A stretch of DNA of 64,000 nucleotides from Streptomyces sp. NBRC 109706. Its GTDB lineage: Bacteria; Actinomycetota; Actinomycetes; Streptomycetales; Streptomycetaceae. Under the pieces are notes generated by a model that saw only the letters and a list, made by a program, of their open reading frames with translations, had not been told where the DNA came from and did not search any database. The DNA lies in NCBI RefSeq assembly GCF_000974485.1, contig NZ_BBOM01000011.1, positions 1-64,000 on the forward strand, given 5' to 3'. Made by a program: the position numbers and the translations under genes. How positions within the stretch are numbered: the stretch's first letter is position 1; every line of letters starts with the position of its first letter. Shown one piece after another: positions 33,895-43,632 of this stretch.

Positions 33895-35439
33895 TCAGCC
33901 TTCCTCGTCGAGCCAGCCCATGGACCGCTGCACGGCCTTGAGCCAGAACTGGTACTCCCGGTCGCGCTCGGCCGGGTCCATCTCCGGGGTCCACTCCGCG
34001 GCACGGCGCCAGTTGGCCCGCAGGTCCTCGATGTTGGACCAGAAACCGACCGCGAGGCCGGCCGCGTACGCGGCACCGAGACAGGTGGTCTCGGAGACCA
34101 TCGGGCGCACCACCGGCGCGTCCAGGAAGTCGGAGATGTTCTGCATGAGCAGGTTGTTGGACGTCATTCCGCCGTCGACCTTGAGGGAGGTCAGCTCGAC
34201 GCCGGAGTCCTTGTGCATGGCGTCGACGATCTCCCTGGTCTGCCACGCGGTGGCCTCCAGGACCGCCCGGGCGATATGCGCCTTGGTCACATAGCGGGTC
34301 AGCCCCGCGATCACGCCGCGCGCGTCGGAACGCCAGTAGGGCGCGAACAGCCCGGAGAACGCGGGCACGAAGTAGGCGCCGCCGTTGTCGTCCACCGAAC
34401 GCGCCAGCGTCTCGATCTCGGCGGCGCTGTGGATCAGGCCCATCTGGTCCCGCATCCACTGCACCAGGGCGCCGGTGATCGCGATGGACCCCTCCAGCGC
34501 GTACACCGGCTGCTGGTCGCCGATCCGGTAGCCGACGGTGGTGACCAGACCGGCATAGGAGTTGATCGCCTTGGTGCCGGTGTTCATCAGCAGGAAGGTG
34601 CCGGTGCCATAGGTGGACTTGGCCTCGCCGACCGAGAAACACGTCTGCCCGAAGAGCGCCGCCTGCTGGTCCCCGAGGGCCGAGGCCACCGGCACCCCGT
34701 CCAGCGGGCCGCCCTTGGCGTGGCCGTAGACCTCGGAGGAGGAACGAATCTCCGGCAGCAACTCGGCCGGCACACCGATGGAGTTGAGGATGCGCTCCTC
34801 CCAGCGGAGGGTGCGCAGATTCATCAGCATCGTCCTGGACGCGTTGGTGACATCCGTGACGTGCACCCCGCCCTCGGTGCCGCCGGTGAGGTTCCAGATC
34901 ACCCAGGAGTCCATGGTGCCGAAGAGGATGTCGCCCTGTTCGGCGCGTTCCTTGAGGCCGTCCACGTTGTCCAGCAGCCAACGGATCTTGGGCCCCGCGA
35001 AGTAGGAGGCCAGCGGGAGCCCCGTCTCGCGGCGGAACCGGTCCTGGCCGACGTTGCGCCCCAGCTCCCGGACGAGCGCGTCGGTACGGGTGTCCTGCCA
35101 GACGATCGCGTTGTGCACCGGCTCGCCGGTGGTGCGGTCCCAGAGCAGGGTGGTCTCGCGCTGGTTGGTGATGCCGATGGCCTTGACGTCGTCCTTGCTG
35201 ATCTCGGCCTTGGCCAGCGCGCCCGCCACGACTTCCTGGACATTCGCCCAGATCTCGGTGGCGTCGTGTTCCACCCAGCCCGGCTTGGGAAAGATCTGCT
35301 CGTGCTCCTTCTGCTCGACGGAGACGATGCGCCCGTCGCGGTCGAAGACGATGCAACGGCTGGAGGTGGTGCCCTGGTCGATGGCGGCGATGTACTCGCG
35401 CGCCTCGGTGGTGAGTGCGGGGTCCTGAGCGTCGGACAT
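33895..35439 (-). CDS. glpK: Glycerol kinase
   Basis: This 514-residue FGGY-family kinase phosphorylates glycerol with ATP. N-terminal DQGTTSSRCIVFDRDGRIVS and the pre-catalytic WANVQEVVAGALAKAEIS are present. The catalytic region VIWQDTRTD, the FGGY signature LTSLKVDGGMTSNNLLMQ and the LGAAYAAGLAVGFW tail are also seen. It is the second gene of the glycerol operon, between the facilitator and the dehydrogenase. Confidence 0.96.
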   Translation of the reverse strand: MSDAQDPALTTEAREYIAAIDQGTTSSRCIVFDRDGRIVSVEQKEHEQIFPKPGWVEHDATEIWANVQEVVAGALAKAEISKDDVKAIGITNQRETTLLWDRTTGEPVHNAIVWQDTRTDALVRELGRNVGQDRFRRETGLPLASYFAGPKIRWLLDNVDGLKERAEQGDILFGTMDSWVIWNLTGGTEGGVHVTDVTNASRTMLMNLRTLRWEERILNSIGVPAELLPEIRSSSEVYGHAKGGPLDGVPVASALGDQQAALFGQTCFSVGEAKSTYGTGTFLLMNTGTKAINSYAGLVTTVGYRIGDQQPVYALEGSIAITGALVQWMRDQMGLIHSAAEIETLARSVDDNGGAYFVPAFSGLFAPYWRSDARGVIAGLTRYVTKAHIARAVLEATAWQTREIVDAMHKDSGVELTSLKVDGGMTSNNLLMQNISDFLDAPVVRPMVSETTCLGAAYAAGLAVGFWSNIEDLRANWRRAAEWTPEMDPAERDREYQFWLKAVQRSMGWLDEEG

Positions 35440-35511
35440 GGTGGCGACTCCTGTGTCGTGATGGTGCGGTCGTGCGGCCGCGGGTACCCGTTTCCTGAGC
35501 GCGCGGCGCGG

Positions 35512-36327
35512 TCAGAACAGGAGGTTGTGGAGGACGGCGGCGATCGTGGCGCCGATCAGCGGGCCGACGATGGGAATCCAGGAGTAGCCCCAGTCGGAGC
35601 CGCCCTTGTTGGGCAGCGGGAGGAGCGCGTGGACGATACGGGGACCGAGGTCACGGGCCGGGTTGATGGCGTAGCCGGTGGGCCCGCCCAGGGAGAGGCC
35701 GATGCCGACGACGACCAGGGCCACCATCAGCCCGCCCGTCCCGGAGAGCGCCAGGTCGTCGCTGCGCCCGATGGACAGCACCGCGGACACCAGCACGGCG
35801 GTGGCGATGATCTCCGTGGCCAGGTTCTGCACCGTGTTGCGGATCTCGGGGGCGGTGGCGAAGACGCCGAGCACCGGGCCCGGCTCGCCCGGATCGGCGG
35901 GGCGCCGCTCCTCGGTCTTCGCCGCGGTCTCGTCGAAGGCCCGCGGCCCCGGCGTGCGGGAGCCGCTGACCTCCTCCCGGTCCAGCAGATGGGCCTGGAA
36001 GTGGCCGTAGTAGGCGAGCCATACCAACACGGCGCCGATCATCGCGCCGAGCAGCTGGCCGGCGACATAGGTGGGGACATCGCCCCATTCGCCCGTGTCG
36101 ATGGCGATGCCGAGGGTCACCGCCGGGTTGATGTGCGCGCCGGAGAGTTCGGTGCAGGCGTAGACGCCGGTCAGCACCGCGAAACCCCAGCCGAAGGCGA
36201 TGGCGACCCAACCGGCCTCGAACGATTTCGATTTCCTGAGGATGACGCCGGCGACTACGCCGGCCCCGAGCGTGATCAGTACGGCGGTGCCGAGCACCTC
36301 GCCGAAAAAGATATCGGAGCTGGACAC
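35512..36327 (-). CDS. glpF: Glycerol uptake facilitator (aquaglyceroporin)
   Basis: This 271-residue MIP-family channel with six helices has both NPA-type boxes, SGAHINPAVTLG and GYAINPARDLGPR. The Asp after the second box is typical of glycerol-conducting members. GTG 36327 is preceded by AAAGGAG. It is the first gene of the operon and lies downstream of a GylR-type operator. Confidence 0.93.
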   Translation of the reverse strand: MSSSDIFFGEVLGTAVLITLGAGVVAGVILRKSKSFEAGWVAIAFGWGFAVLTGVYACTELSGAHINPAVTLGIAIDTGEWGDVPTYVAGQLLGAMIGAVLVWLAYYGHFQAHLLDREEVSGSRTPGPRAFDETAAKTEERRPADPGEPGPVLGVFATAPEIRNTVQNLATEIIATAVLVSAVLSIGRSDDLALSGTGGLMVALVVVGIGLSLGGPTGYAINPARDLGPRIVHALLPLPNKGGSDWGYSWIPIVGPLIGATIAAVLHNLLF

Positions 36328-36381
36328 CCGTGACTCCTTTGTCCTTCGTCCAGGGGGCTTCCTGGCCGACATCCGTCCGGT

Positions 36382-36398
36382 GTTCGACATTATCGACC
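36382..36398. promoter_or_regulatory. GylR operator upstream of glpF
   Basis: GTTCGACATTATCGACC matches the site upstream of gylR (37281-37297) at 13 of 17 positions or better and forms an imperfect dyad. It lies 55 nt before glpF, in the 150-bp gap after gylR. Confidence 0.6.
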
Positions 36399-36477
36399 AT
36401 CGAACGGCAGTGTTCTCCCCGGAGAAGGCATCGTCAAGTGGGTGAGCGCCAGATACCTCGCCGGTGTCTGGATTGTC

Positions 36478-37242
36478 CTAGAAGCGACCGGCTCCCAGGT
36501 CCCGCGACACGGACCGGGCGCAGTCCCGCACGGCGGCGATCAGCCGGGGGCGCAGCGTCTCCTCGTCGAGGATCCGCTCCACCGCGCCGGTCACGGCCAC
36601 GGCTCCCACCGGCATCCGGCGGCGGTCCACGATCGGCGCGGCGACGGACGCCACCCCGTCCCAGGTCTCCCCGATATCACTCGCCCAGCCCCGGGCCCGC
36701 ACCTCGGCCAGCCCCTCGTCGAAGGCGCCGGGGTCGGTGGTGGTGAGCGGGGTGATCGCCGCGAAGTCGGACTCCATCACCTCGTTGTGCGCCACCGGGT
36801 CGAAGGCCGCCAGGACCTTGCCGAGCGCGGTGCTGTGCAGCGGCTGCATGGCGCCCACCTCCAGCACCTGACGGCTGTCGTCGGGGCGGAACACATGGTG
36901 CACGATCAGCACGCCACGCTTGTGCAGCACGCCCAGATAGACGCTCTCCCCGCTCGCCCTGGCCAGGTCGTCCGTCCAGACCAGGGCCCGCGCGCGCAGT
37001 TCGTGCACGTCCAGATAGCTGTTGCCCAGGCGCAGCAGCTCGGCGCCCAGCTGGTACTTGCCCGAGATCGCGTCCTGTTCCACGAAGCCCTCCTGCGCCA
37101 GGGTGCGCAGCAGGCCGTGGGTGGTGGCCTTGGCCAGTCCTATGGCGGAGGAGATGTCGGACAGGCCGAGCCGCCGCTCGCCGCCGGCCAACAGTCGCAG
37201 TACCGCCGCGGCGCGTTCTAGGGACTGGATGGTCCGAGCCAT
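36478..37242 (-). CDS. gylR: IclR-family glycerol operon regulator GylR
   Basis: The 254-residue protein has an N-terminal winged helix (SLERAAAVLRLLAGGERRLG, ATTHGLLRTLAQEGFVEQD). The IclR effector domain follows (GVLHKRGVLIVHHVF, QPLHSTALGKVLAA, GWASDIGETWDGVASVAAPI). It represses the glycerol operon and itself until glycerol or its phosphate is present, as established in S. coelicolor. ATG 37242 is chosen, with GGAGG upstream. A longer frame to 37443 runs over the operator and is unlikely. Confidence 0.93.
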   Translation of the reverse strand: MARTIQSLERAAAVLRLLAGGERRLGLSDISSAIGLAKATTHGLLRTLAQEGFVEQDAISGKYQLGAELLRLGNSYLDVHELRARALVWTDDLARASGESVYLGVLHKRGVLIVHHVFRPDDSRQVLEVGAMQPLHSTALGKVLAAFDPVAHNEVMESDFAAITPLTTTDPGAFDEGLAEVRARGWASDIGETWDGVASVAAPIVDRRRMPVGAVAVTGAVERILDEETLRPRLIAAVRDCARSVSRDLGAGRF

Positions 37243-37280
37243 GAGGCCGCCTCCTTGCACTCCAGCAGATACTCGGGTCC

Positions 37281-37297
37281 GTTCGGCATTGTCGAAC
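37281..37297. promoter_or_regulatory. GylR autoregulatory operator
   Basis: GTTCGGCATTGTCGAAC is a near-palindrome (GTTCG ... CGAAC), 39 nt upstream of gylR and related to the glpF site. Confidence 0.6.
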
Positions 37298-37457
37298 GTT
37301 GGTAGGGGATGTCGATACCCCCAGGCCGGAACTGAGTTTACGGCCGTCCGCTCTCCGGAATGTTCGGCTCCCGATCGGCGTCGGCCGGTTACGCTGCTGA
37401 GGTGCGCCGCTCCGCGGTGGCGCATAGCCGACAGCCGTCGCACTTTCGGGAGAGCCC

Positions 37458-40400
37458 ATGGCTTTTGTCAGCCTGCCATCCGTCCCCCAAGCCCAACGCG
37501 CCCGGGAACTGCGCGAGGCGCTCGCCTCCCGCGTCGTGGTCGCCGACGGGGGCATGGGCACCATGCTCCAGGCGCAGGACCCCACCATGGAGGACTTCCA
37601 GCAGCTGGAGGGCTGCAACGAGGTCCTCAACGTGACCCGCCCCGACATCGTGGGCAACGTCCACCGGGAGTACCTGGCCGCCGGCATCGACTGCGTGGAG
37701 ACCAACACCTTCGGCGCCAACCTCGCGGCGCTGGGCGAGTACGACATCCCCGAACGGGTCCACGAACTCTCCGAGTCCGGCGCCCGGATCGCCAGGGAGG
37801 TGGCGGACGAGTTCGCCGCCGAGGACGGCCGCCTCCGCTGGGTGCTGGGCTCCATGGGCCCCGGCACCAAGCTGCCCAGCCTCGGGCACACCGCCTACCG
37901 ACCGCTGCGCGACGCCTTCCAGCAGAACGCCGAGGGGCTGATCGCCGGCGGCGCCGACGCGCTGCTCGTGGAGACCAGCCAGGACCTGCTCCAGACCAAG
38001 GCCGCCACCCTCGGCGCCCGCCGCGCGCTGCGCGCTCTGGGCGTGGACCTCCCCCTGATCGTCCAGGTGACCGTCGAGACCACCGGCACCATGCTGCTCG
38101 GCTCGGAGATCGGCGCCGCGCTGACCGCCCTCGAACCGCTCGGCATCGACATGATCGGCCTCAACTGCGCCACCGGGCCCGCCGAGATGAGCGAGCATCT
38201 GCGCCATCTCGCCCGGCACACCGAGCTGCCGCTGTCCTGTATGCCCAACGCCGGCCTGCCGGTGCTCGGCAAGGACGGCGCCCACTACCCGCTGACCCCC
38301 GAACAACTGGCCGACGCCCACGAGCAGTTCGTCGGCGAGTTCGGCCTCTCCCTGGTCGGCGGCTGCTGTGGCACCACGCCCGAGCATCTGCGCCGGGTGG
38401 TGGAACGGGTCAGGGAGCTGACCCCGGCCGAACGCGAACCGCGCCCCGAGCCCGGGGCCTCCTCCCTCTACCAGAGCGTGCCGTTCCGGCAGGACACGGC
38501 GTATCTGGCCATCGGCGAGCGGACCAACGCCAACGGCTCCAAGAAGTTCCGGCAGGCCATGCTCGACGGCCGCTGGGAGGACTGCGTGGAGGTGGCCCGC
38601 GAGCAGATCAGGGAGGGCGCCCATCTGCTGGACCTCTGCGTGGACTACGTCGGCCGGGACGGCGTGGCCGACATGGCCGAGCTGGCCGGCCGGCTGGCCA
38701 CCGCCTCCACGCTGCCCATCGTGCTGGACTCCACCGAACCGGCCGTCCTCGAAGCCGGCCTGGAACGCCTCGGCGGCCGAGCGGTCATCAACTCGGTGAA
38801 CTACGAGGACGGCGACGGCCCCGAGTCCCGGTTCGCCAGGGTCGCCACGCTGGCCGCCGAGCACGGCGCGGCGCTGATGGCGCTCACCATCGACGAGGAG
38901 GGGCAGGCCCGCACCCCCGAGCACAAGCTGGCCGTCGCCGAACGACTGATCGCCGACCTCACGGAGAACTGGGGCTTCGCCCCCTCCGCCATCCTGATCG
39001 ACTTCCTCACCTTCACCATCTGCACCGGTCAGGAGGAGTCCCGCAAGGACGGCATCAACACCCTTGAGGCCATCCGGCAGTTGAAGGCCCGCCACCCCGA
39101 CGTGGGCACCACCCTCGGCCTGTCCAACATCTCCTTCGGCCTCAACCCCGCCGCCCGACTGGTGCTCAACTCCGTCTTCCTGGACGAGTGCGTCAAGGCC
39201 GGCCTCGACTCCGCCATCGTGCACGCCGCCAAGATCCTGCCCATCGCCAGGATCGACGACGAACAGGTCGAGGTCGCCCGCGATCTGATCTACGACCGGC
39301 GCCGCGAGGGCTACGACCCGCTCCAGCGGTTCCTCACCCTCTTCGAGGGCGTGGACACCAAGTCGATGAAGGCCGGCAAGGCCGAGGAGCTGGCGGCCCT
39401 CCCGCTGGAGGAGCGGCTGCGCCGACGCATCGTCGACGGCGAACGCAACGGCCTGGAGGCCGACCTCGACGCGGCGCTCGCCGAACGCCCCGCCCTTGAG
39501 ATCGTCAACGACACGCTCCTGGAGGGCATGAAGGTCGTCGGCGAGCTCTTCGGCTCGGGCCAGATGCAGCTGCCGTTCGTGCTCCAGTCCGCCGAGGTGA
39601 TGAAGAACGCGGTGGCCTATCTGGAGCCGCACATGGAGAAGACCGACGACGACGGCAAGGGCACCATCGTGCTCGCCACCGTGCGCGGCGACGTCCATGA
39701 CATCGGCAAGAACCTGGTCGACATCATCCTGACCAACAACGGCTACAACGTCGTCAACCTCGGTATCAAACAGCCGGTTTCGGCCATCCTCGACGCCGCC
39801 CAGGAACACAGCGCCGATGTGATCGGCATGTCGGGGCTGCTGGTGAAGTCCACCGTGATCATGAAGGAGAACCTGGAGGAGCTGAACCGCCGGGGCATGG
39901 CCGCCGGCTACCCGGTGATCCTCGGCGGCGCCGCGCTCACCCGCGCCTACGTCGAACAGGACCTGCACGAGATCTACCAGGGCGAGGTCCGCTACGCCCG
40001 CGACGCCTTCGAGGGGCTGCGGCTGATGGACGCGCTGATCGCCGTCAAGCGCGGCGTGCCCGGCGCCACCCTGCCCGAACTCAAGCCGCGCCGGGTGGCC
40101 CGCCGGGACAGCCCCGTCGTCACCGAACGCGCCGACGAGGCACCCGCCCGCTCCGAGACCGCCACCGACGTCCCGCTGCCCAAGCGCCCGTTCGTCGGGA
40201 CGCGGGTGGTCAAGGGCGTCCCGCTCAAGGACTACGCGGACTGGCTGGACGAGGACGCGCTCTTCAAGGGCCAGTGGGGACTCAAGGCGGCCAGGGCAGA
40301 CGGCGGCCCCGACTACGCCGAGCTGGTGGAGACCGAGGGCCGCCCCCGGCTGCGCGGCTGGCTCGACCGGCTGCACACCGACAACCTGCTCCAGGCCGCC

Positions 40401-40970
40401 GTGGTCTACGGCTACTTCCCCTGCCACGCGGAGGGCGACGATCTGGTCATCCTCGACGAGGACGGCCGCGAGCGCACCCGGTTCACCTTCCCCCGCCAAC
40501 GCCGTGGGCGCCGGCTCTGCCTCGCCGACTTCTTCCGCCCGGCCGACAGCGGCGAGACCGACCTGGTGGCGCTCCAGACCGTGACCATCGGCCCCAAGGT
40601 CAGCGAGGCCACCGCCGAACTGTTCGCCGCCGACGCCTACCGGGACTACCTGGAGCTGCACGGCCTCTCCGTCCAGCTCGCCGAGGCCCTGGCCGAGTAC
40701 TGGCACGCACGCGTCAGAACCGAGCTGGGCATCGCCGACGACGATCCGGTGGAGCTGTCCGGCATGTTCCGCACCGAGTACCAGGGCTGCCGCTACTCCC
40801 TGGGCTACCCCGCCTGCCCCGATCTGGAGGACCGCGCCAAGATCGCCGAGCTGCTGGACTCCCGGCGCATCGGCGTCACCCTCTCCGAGGAGTTCCAGCT
40901 CGACCCCGAACAGTCGACCGACGCGATCGTGGTCCACCACCCCGAGGCGAACTACTTCAACGCCCGCTGA
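37458..40970 (+). CDS. metH: Cobalamin-dependent methionine synthase
   Basis: This 1170-residue four-module enzyme transfers the methyl group from methyltetrahydrofolate to homocysteine. The homocysteine domain (1-about 325) has zinc ligands in GLNCATGPAE and GGCCGTTPEH. The pterin-binding domain is about 340-600 (AIGERTNANGSKKFRQAM). The cap and B12 domain (about 640-880) carries the cobalt-ligating His in RGDVHDIGKNLVD. The reactivation domain is at the C-terminus (RTEYQGCRYSLGYPACPDL). No B12 riboswitch was recognised in the 215 bp before it. Confidence 0.97.
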   Translation: MAFVSLPSVPQAQRARELREALASRVVVADGGMGTMLQAQDPTMEDFQQLEGCNEVLNVTRPDIVGNVHREYLAAGIDCVETNTFGANLAALGEYDIPERVHELSESGARIAREVADEFAAEDGRLRWVLGSMGPGTKLPSLGHTAYRPLRDAFQQNAEGLIAGGADALLVETSQDLLQTKAATLGARRALRALGVDLPLIVQVTVETTGTMLLGSEIGAALTALEPLGIDMIGLNCATGPAEMSEHLRHLARHTELPLSCMPNAGLPVLGKDGAHYPLTPEQLADAHEQFVGEFGLSLVGGCCGTTPEHLRRVVERVRELTPAEREPRPEPGASSLYQSVPFRQDTAYLAIGERTNANGSKKFRQAMLDGRWEDCVEVAREQIREGAHLLDLCVDYVGRDGVADMAELAGRLATASTLPIVLDSTEPAVLEAGLERLGGRAVINSVNYEDGDGPESRFARVATLAAEHGAALMALTIDEEGQARTPEHKLAVAERLIADLTENWGFAPSAILIDFLTFTICTGQEESRKDGINTLEAIRQLKARHPDVGTTLGLSNISFGLNPAARLVLNSVFLDECVKAGLDSAIVHAAKILPIARIDDEQVEVARDLIYDRRREGYDPLQRFLTLFEGVDTKSMKAGKAEELAALPLEERLRRRIVDGERNGLEADLDAALAERPALEIVNDTLLEGMKVVGELFGSGQMQLPFVLQSAEVMKNAVAYLEPHMEKTDDDGKGTIVLATVRGDVHDIGKNLVDIILTNNGYNVVNLGIKQPVSAILDAAQEHSADVIGMSGLLVKSTVIMKENLEELNRRGMAAGYPVILGGAALTRAYVEQDLHEIYQGEVRYARDAFEGLRLMDALIAVKRGVPGATLPELKPRRVARRDSPVVTERADEAPARSETATDVPLPKRPFVGTRVVKGVPLKDYADWLDEDALFKGQWGLKAARADGGPDYAELVETEGRPRLRGWLDRLHTDNLLQAAVVYGYFPCHAEGDDLVILDEDGRERTRFTFPRQRRGRRLCLADFFRPADSGETDLVALQTVTIGPKVSEATAELFAADAYRDYLELHGLSVQLAEALAEYWHARVRTELGIADDDPVELSGMFRTEYQGCRYSLGYPACPDLEDRAKIAELLDSRRIGVTLSEEFQLDPEQSTDAIVVHHPEANYFNAR

Positions 40971-41077
40971 GCCGTCCTCCCGTCGGCGTTCAGTGTTCCG
41001 TCACTGGGCCGACCGGGTGAGGTCAGCTCTTCGGCTCGGAGTGGTTCCCTCGTCCGACGTAGACTGATCGATCCGGT

Positions 41078-41110
41078 ACCGGCCGGCCGTCCATCCGACG
41101 GCCGGCCGGT
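41078..41110 (+). terminator. Hairpin between metH and the HAD gene
   Basis: ACCGGCCGGCCGTC (41078-41091) pairs perfectly with 41097-41110 around a 5-nt loop. It may end metH transcripts. It lies only 25 nt before the HAD start, after a possible -10 box (TAGACT, near 41060). Confidence 0.6.
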
Positions 41111-41135
41111 CCACCCCCGACGGAGGTGCGTACGG

Positions 41136-41888
41136 ATGACGAGCTCCACGCCCGCACTGGACACCCGACGCCCGCTCGGGCCCCTGCCCCAGGCCGTCCT
41201 GCTGGACATGGACGGCACCCTGGTCGACACCGAGGGCTTCTGGTGGGACGCCGAGGTGGAGGTCTTCGGCGCCCTCGGCCATGTGCTCGCCGAGGAGCAC
41301 CGCGAGGTGGTGGTCGGCGGCCCCATGACCCGCTCGGCCGGCTACCTGATCGAGGTCACAGGCGCCGACATCGGCCTCGACGCGCTGCGCGACCTGCTCA
41401 ACGAGGCGTTCCTGCGCCGCCTCGACCGTGGCGTGCCCCTGATGCCGGGGGCCCGCCGGCTCCTCACCGAACTGGCCGCCCACGAGGTGCCGACCGCGCT
41501 GGTCTCCGCCAGCCACCGCACCGTCATCGACCGGATACTGCGCTCGCTCGGCCCGGAGTTCTTCGCCTGCACCGTCGCTGGCGACGATATCGAGCGCACC
41601 AAACCGCACCCCGACCCGTACCTCACCGCCGCGCTGCGGCTGGGCGCCGAGCCCGCGCGCTGCGTCGCCGTCGAGGACACCGCGACGGGCGTCGCCTCGG
41701 CCGAGGCCGCCGGCTGCCCGGTGGTGGTCGTCCCCTCGGTGGCCGCCGTGCCGGCCGCGCCGGGACGCACCGTGGTCCGCTCCCTGGAGGAGGTCGATCT
41801 CGCCTTCCTCCGCTCCCTCGTCCCGGCCCCGCCTGTGGGTCCGGGGCAGGAACCGCAGGTCACGGCCGTCCCCGATCGCCGCCCGTGA
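41136..41888 (+). CDS. HAD-superfamily phosphatase (beta-PGM/phosphatase-like)
   Basis: This 250-residue protein shows motif I LLDMDGTLVDTEGFWW and motif II ALVSASH. Motif III Lys is in ERTKPHPDPYL and motif IV in VAVEDTATGVASAEAAGC. An alpha-helical cap is inserted after motif I. It dephosphorylates a small metabolite that is not identifiable. The C-terminal 30 residues are a Pro-rich tail. It follows metH in the same direction. Confidence 0.88.
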   Translation: MTSSTPALDTRRPLGPLPQAVLLDMDGTLVDTEGFWWDAEVEVFGALGHVLAEEHREVVVGGPMTRSAGYLIEVTGADIGLDALRDLLNEAFLRRLDRGVPLMPGARRLLTELAAHEVPTALVSASHRTVIDRILRSLGPEFFACTVAGDDIERTKPHPDPYLTAALRLGAEPARCVAVEDTATGVASAEAAGCPVVVVPSVAAVPAAPGRTVVRSLEEVDLAFLRSLVPAPPVGPGQEPQVTAVPDRRP

Positions 41889-42005
41889 GTCTTCTCACCC
41901 GATTTCGTCGCGTTGAGGTCACCCCGCCGACTAAGGTCGGTTGGGCTGAGGAGCTTGAGGAGAGGGGGCCGCGACCGCCAGCCCCGGGAGACGAAGGAAC
42001 GCCAC

Positions 42006-43598
42006 GTGAAGACACGCTCGGGAAGAGCCCGCCCGGCGCTCGCCCTCTCGGTGGCCGCGACCCTGCTCGCCGGCTGTGGACTGACCGGCGACGACAGCGC
42101 CGGACGGGGCCGGCCGATCACGCTGGGCATGACCGACGAGGTGCTCTCCGTCGACCCGGCCTCCGGCTACGACCCCGGCTCCTGGCTGGTGTTCAACAAC
42201 GTCTTCCAGTCCCTGCTGAGCTTCCCGCCCGGCGCCACCGAGCCACAGCCCGAGGCCGCCGAGCAGTGCGGATTCACCGACCGGGTCAGCCAGCGCTACA
42301 CCTGCACCCTGCGGGACGACCTCAGCTTCAGCAACGGAAACGCCCTGACCTCGAAGGACGTCAAGTTCTCCTTCGACAGGACGCTGGGCATCGACGACCC
42401 CGACGGGCCCGCGGTGATGCTCGCCTCCATCGACCGGATCGAGACCCCGGACGACCGGACGATCACCTTCCACCTCAAGGAACCCGACGCCACGTTCCCG
42501 CAGAAGATAGCCTCCGGCGCCGGCTCCATCGTCGACCACCGCGAGTACCAGGCCGACACCCTGCGGACCGACGGGCAGGCGGTCGGATCCGGCGTCTACA
42601 CCCTGGAGAAGTACACCGCCGACGAGGCCGAGTTCGCCGTCAACCCGGACTACCACGGCCCCGCCGAGGCGCGTAACTCCGGCGTCACCATGCGGCTCTA
42701 CCACGGCGACCAGCAGGCCCTGGACGCGGCGGTGCGCGCCGGCGAGGTGGACGTCGCCTACCGCGGCCTGACCGCCGAGGACACCGCCGACCTGCACTCC
42801 GCGGACCGCAGCGGAAGCGGCGAGCTGAAGGTGGTGGAGGGCAGCAGCGCCGAGGCCCAGTACCTGGTCTTCAACCTCGACGACCCGGTCGCGGGGGAGC
42901 CGGCGGTCCGCGAGGCCGTGGCCCGACTCCTCGACCGCGAGGCGCTGGTGCGCGACGTCTACCAGCGCACCGTCGAACCCCTCTACTCGGTCGTCCCCGC
43001 CGGGATCACCGGACACACCACGGCCTTCTTCGACCGCTACGGCAGCAACCCCGACCCCGAGGCGGCCGAGGCAGCCCTGCGCGCCGCCGGGATCACCGAG
43101 CCGGTGGAGCTGCCGCTCTGGGTCACCCCCACCCGCTTCGGCCCCGACACCGTCGAGGCGTTCGAGCGGCTGGCCGACCAGCTCAACGAGAGCGGCCTCT
43201 TCCGCGCCACCGTGGAGAGCGTCCCGGCCGACGAGTTCGCCGAGGGCGTGGCCGCCGGCGAGTTCGGCGCGTTCGTCCGGGGCTGGGTCCCCGACTACCC
43301 GGACCCGGAGAACTTCACCGACCCGTTCTTCGGCCCGGACAACGTCCTCGCCAACGGCTATGTCTCGGAGCGGATCAGCCAGGAACTGCTGCCGGCCACC
43401 CGCGCCCAGGCCGACCGGGCGCAGTCCGTGGCCGACTTCGCCACCCTCCAGGACATCGTCGCCGAGGACATCCCCCTGATCCCCATCTGGCAGGGCCGCC
43501 AGTACGCGGTCGCCGCCGAGAGCATCGGCGGCCTCCAGTGGACGCTGGACGCCTCCACCGTCTTCCGCTTCTGGGAGATCGAGAAGGTCGACCTCTGA
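42006..43598 (+). CDS. Family 5 solute-binding lipoprotein without adjacent permease
   Basis: The 530-residue protein has a signal peptide and lipobox LLAGC (cysteine about residue 20), then TLRDDLSFSNGNALTSKDVK. PAVREAVARLLDREALVRDV and FVRGWVPDYPDPENFTDPFF are typical of oligopeptide- and dipeptide-type binding proteins. No permease or ATPase gene is next to it, so it probably works with an importer encoded elsewhere. GTG 42006 follows GAAGGA. It converges with the response regulator. Confidence 0.88.
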   Translation: MKTRSGRARPALALSVAATLLAGCGLTGDDSAGRGRPITLGMTDEVLSVDPASGYDPGSWLVFNNVFQSLLSFPPGATEPQPEAAEQCGFTDRVSQRYTCTLRDDLSFSNGNALTSKDVKFSFDRTLGIDDPDGPAVMLASIDRIETPDDRTITFHLKEPDATFPQKIASGAGSIVDHREYQADTLRTDGQAVGSGVYTLEKYTADEAEFAVNPDYHGPAEARNSGVTMRLYHGDQQALDAAVRAGEVDVAYRGLTAEDTADLHSADRSGSGELKVVEGSSAEAQYLVFNLDDPVAGEPAVREAVARLLDREALVRDVYQRTVEPLYSVVPAGITGHTTAFFDRYGSNPDPEAAEAALRAAGITEPVELPLWVTPTRFGPDTVEAFERLADQLNESGLFRATVESVPADEFAEGVAAGEFGAFVRGWVPDYPDPENFTDPFFGPDNVLANGYVSERISQELLPATRAQADRAQSVADFATLQDIVAEDIPLIPIWQGRQYAVAAESIGGLQWTLDASTVFRFWEIEKVDL

Positions 43599-43632
43599 CC
43601 CCGGGCCCCGGGGCGCCGCACCCGGCGAGGGC

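Noticed and set aside
32266..36333. A plus-strand open frame of 1355 codons across the glycerol operon
   Set aside because: It is antisense to glpD, glpK and glpF, which are all complete and recognisable. Its His/Gly/Arg-rich composition is typical of high-G+C shadow frames.
37243..37457. Cobalamin riboswitch before metH
   Set aside because: No B12-box or the typical multi-stem leader was recognised in the 215 bp, much of which is occupied by the gylR promoter and operator.
37389..40940. A minus-strand open frame of 1183 codons
   Set aside because: It is antisense to metH, whose domains and catalytic residues are intact. No ribosome-binding site or recognisable domain is seen.
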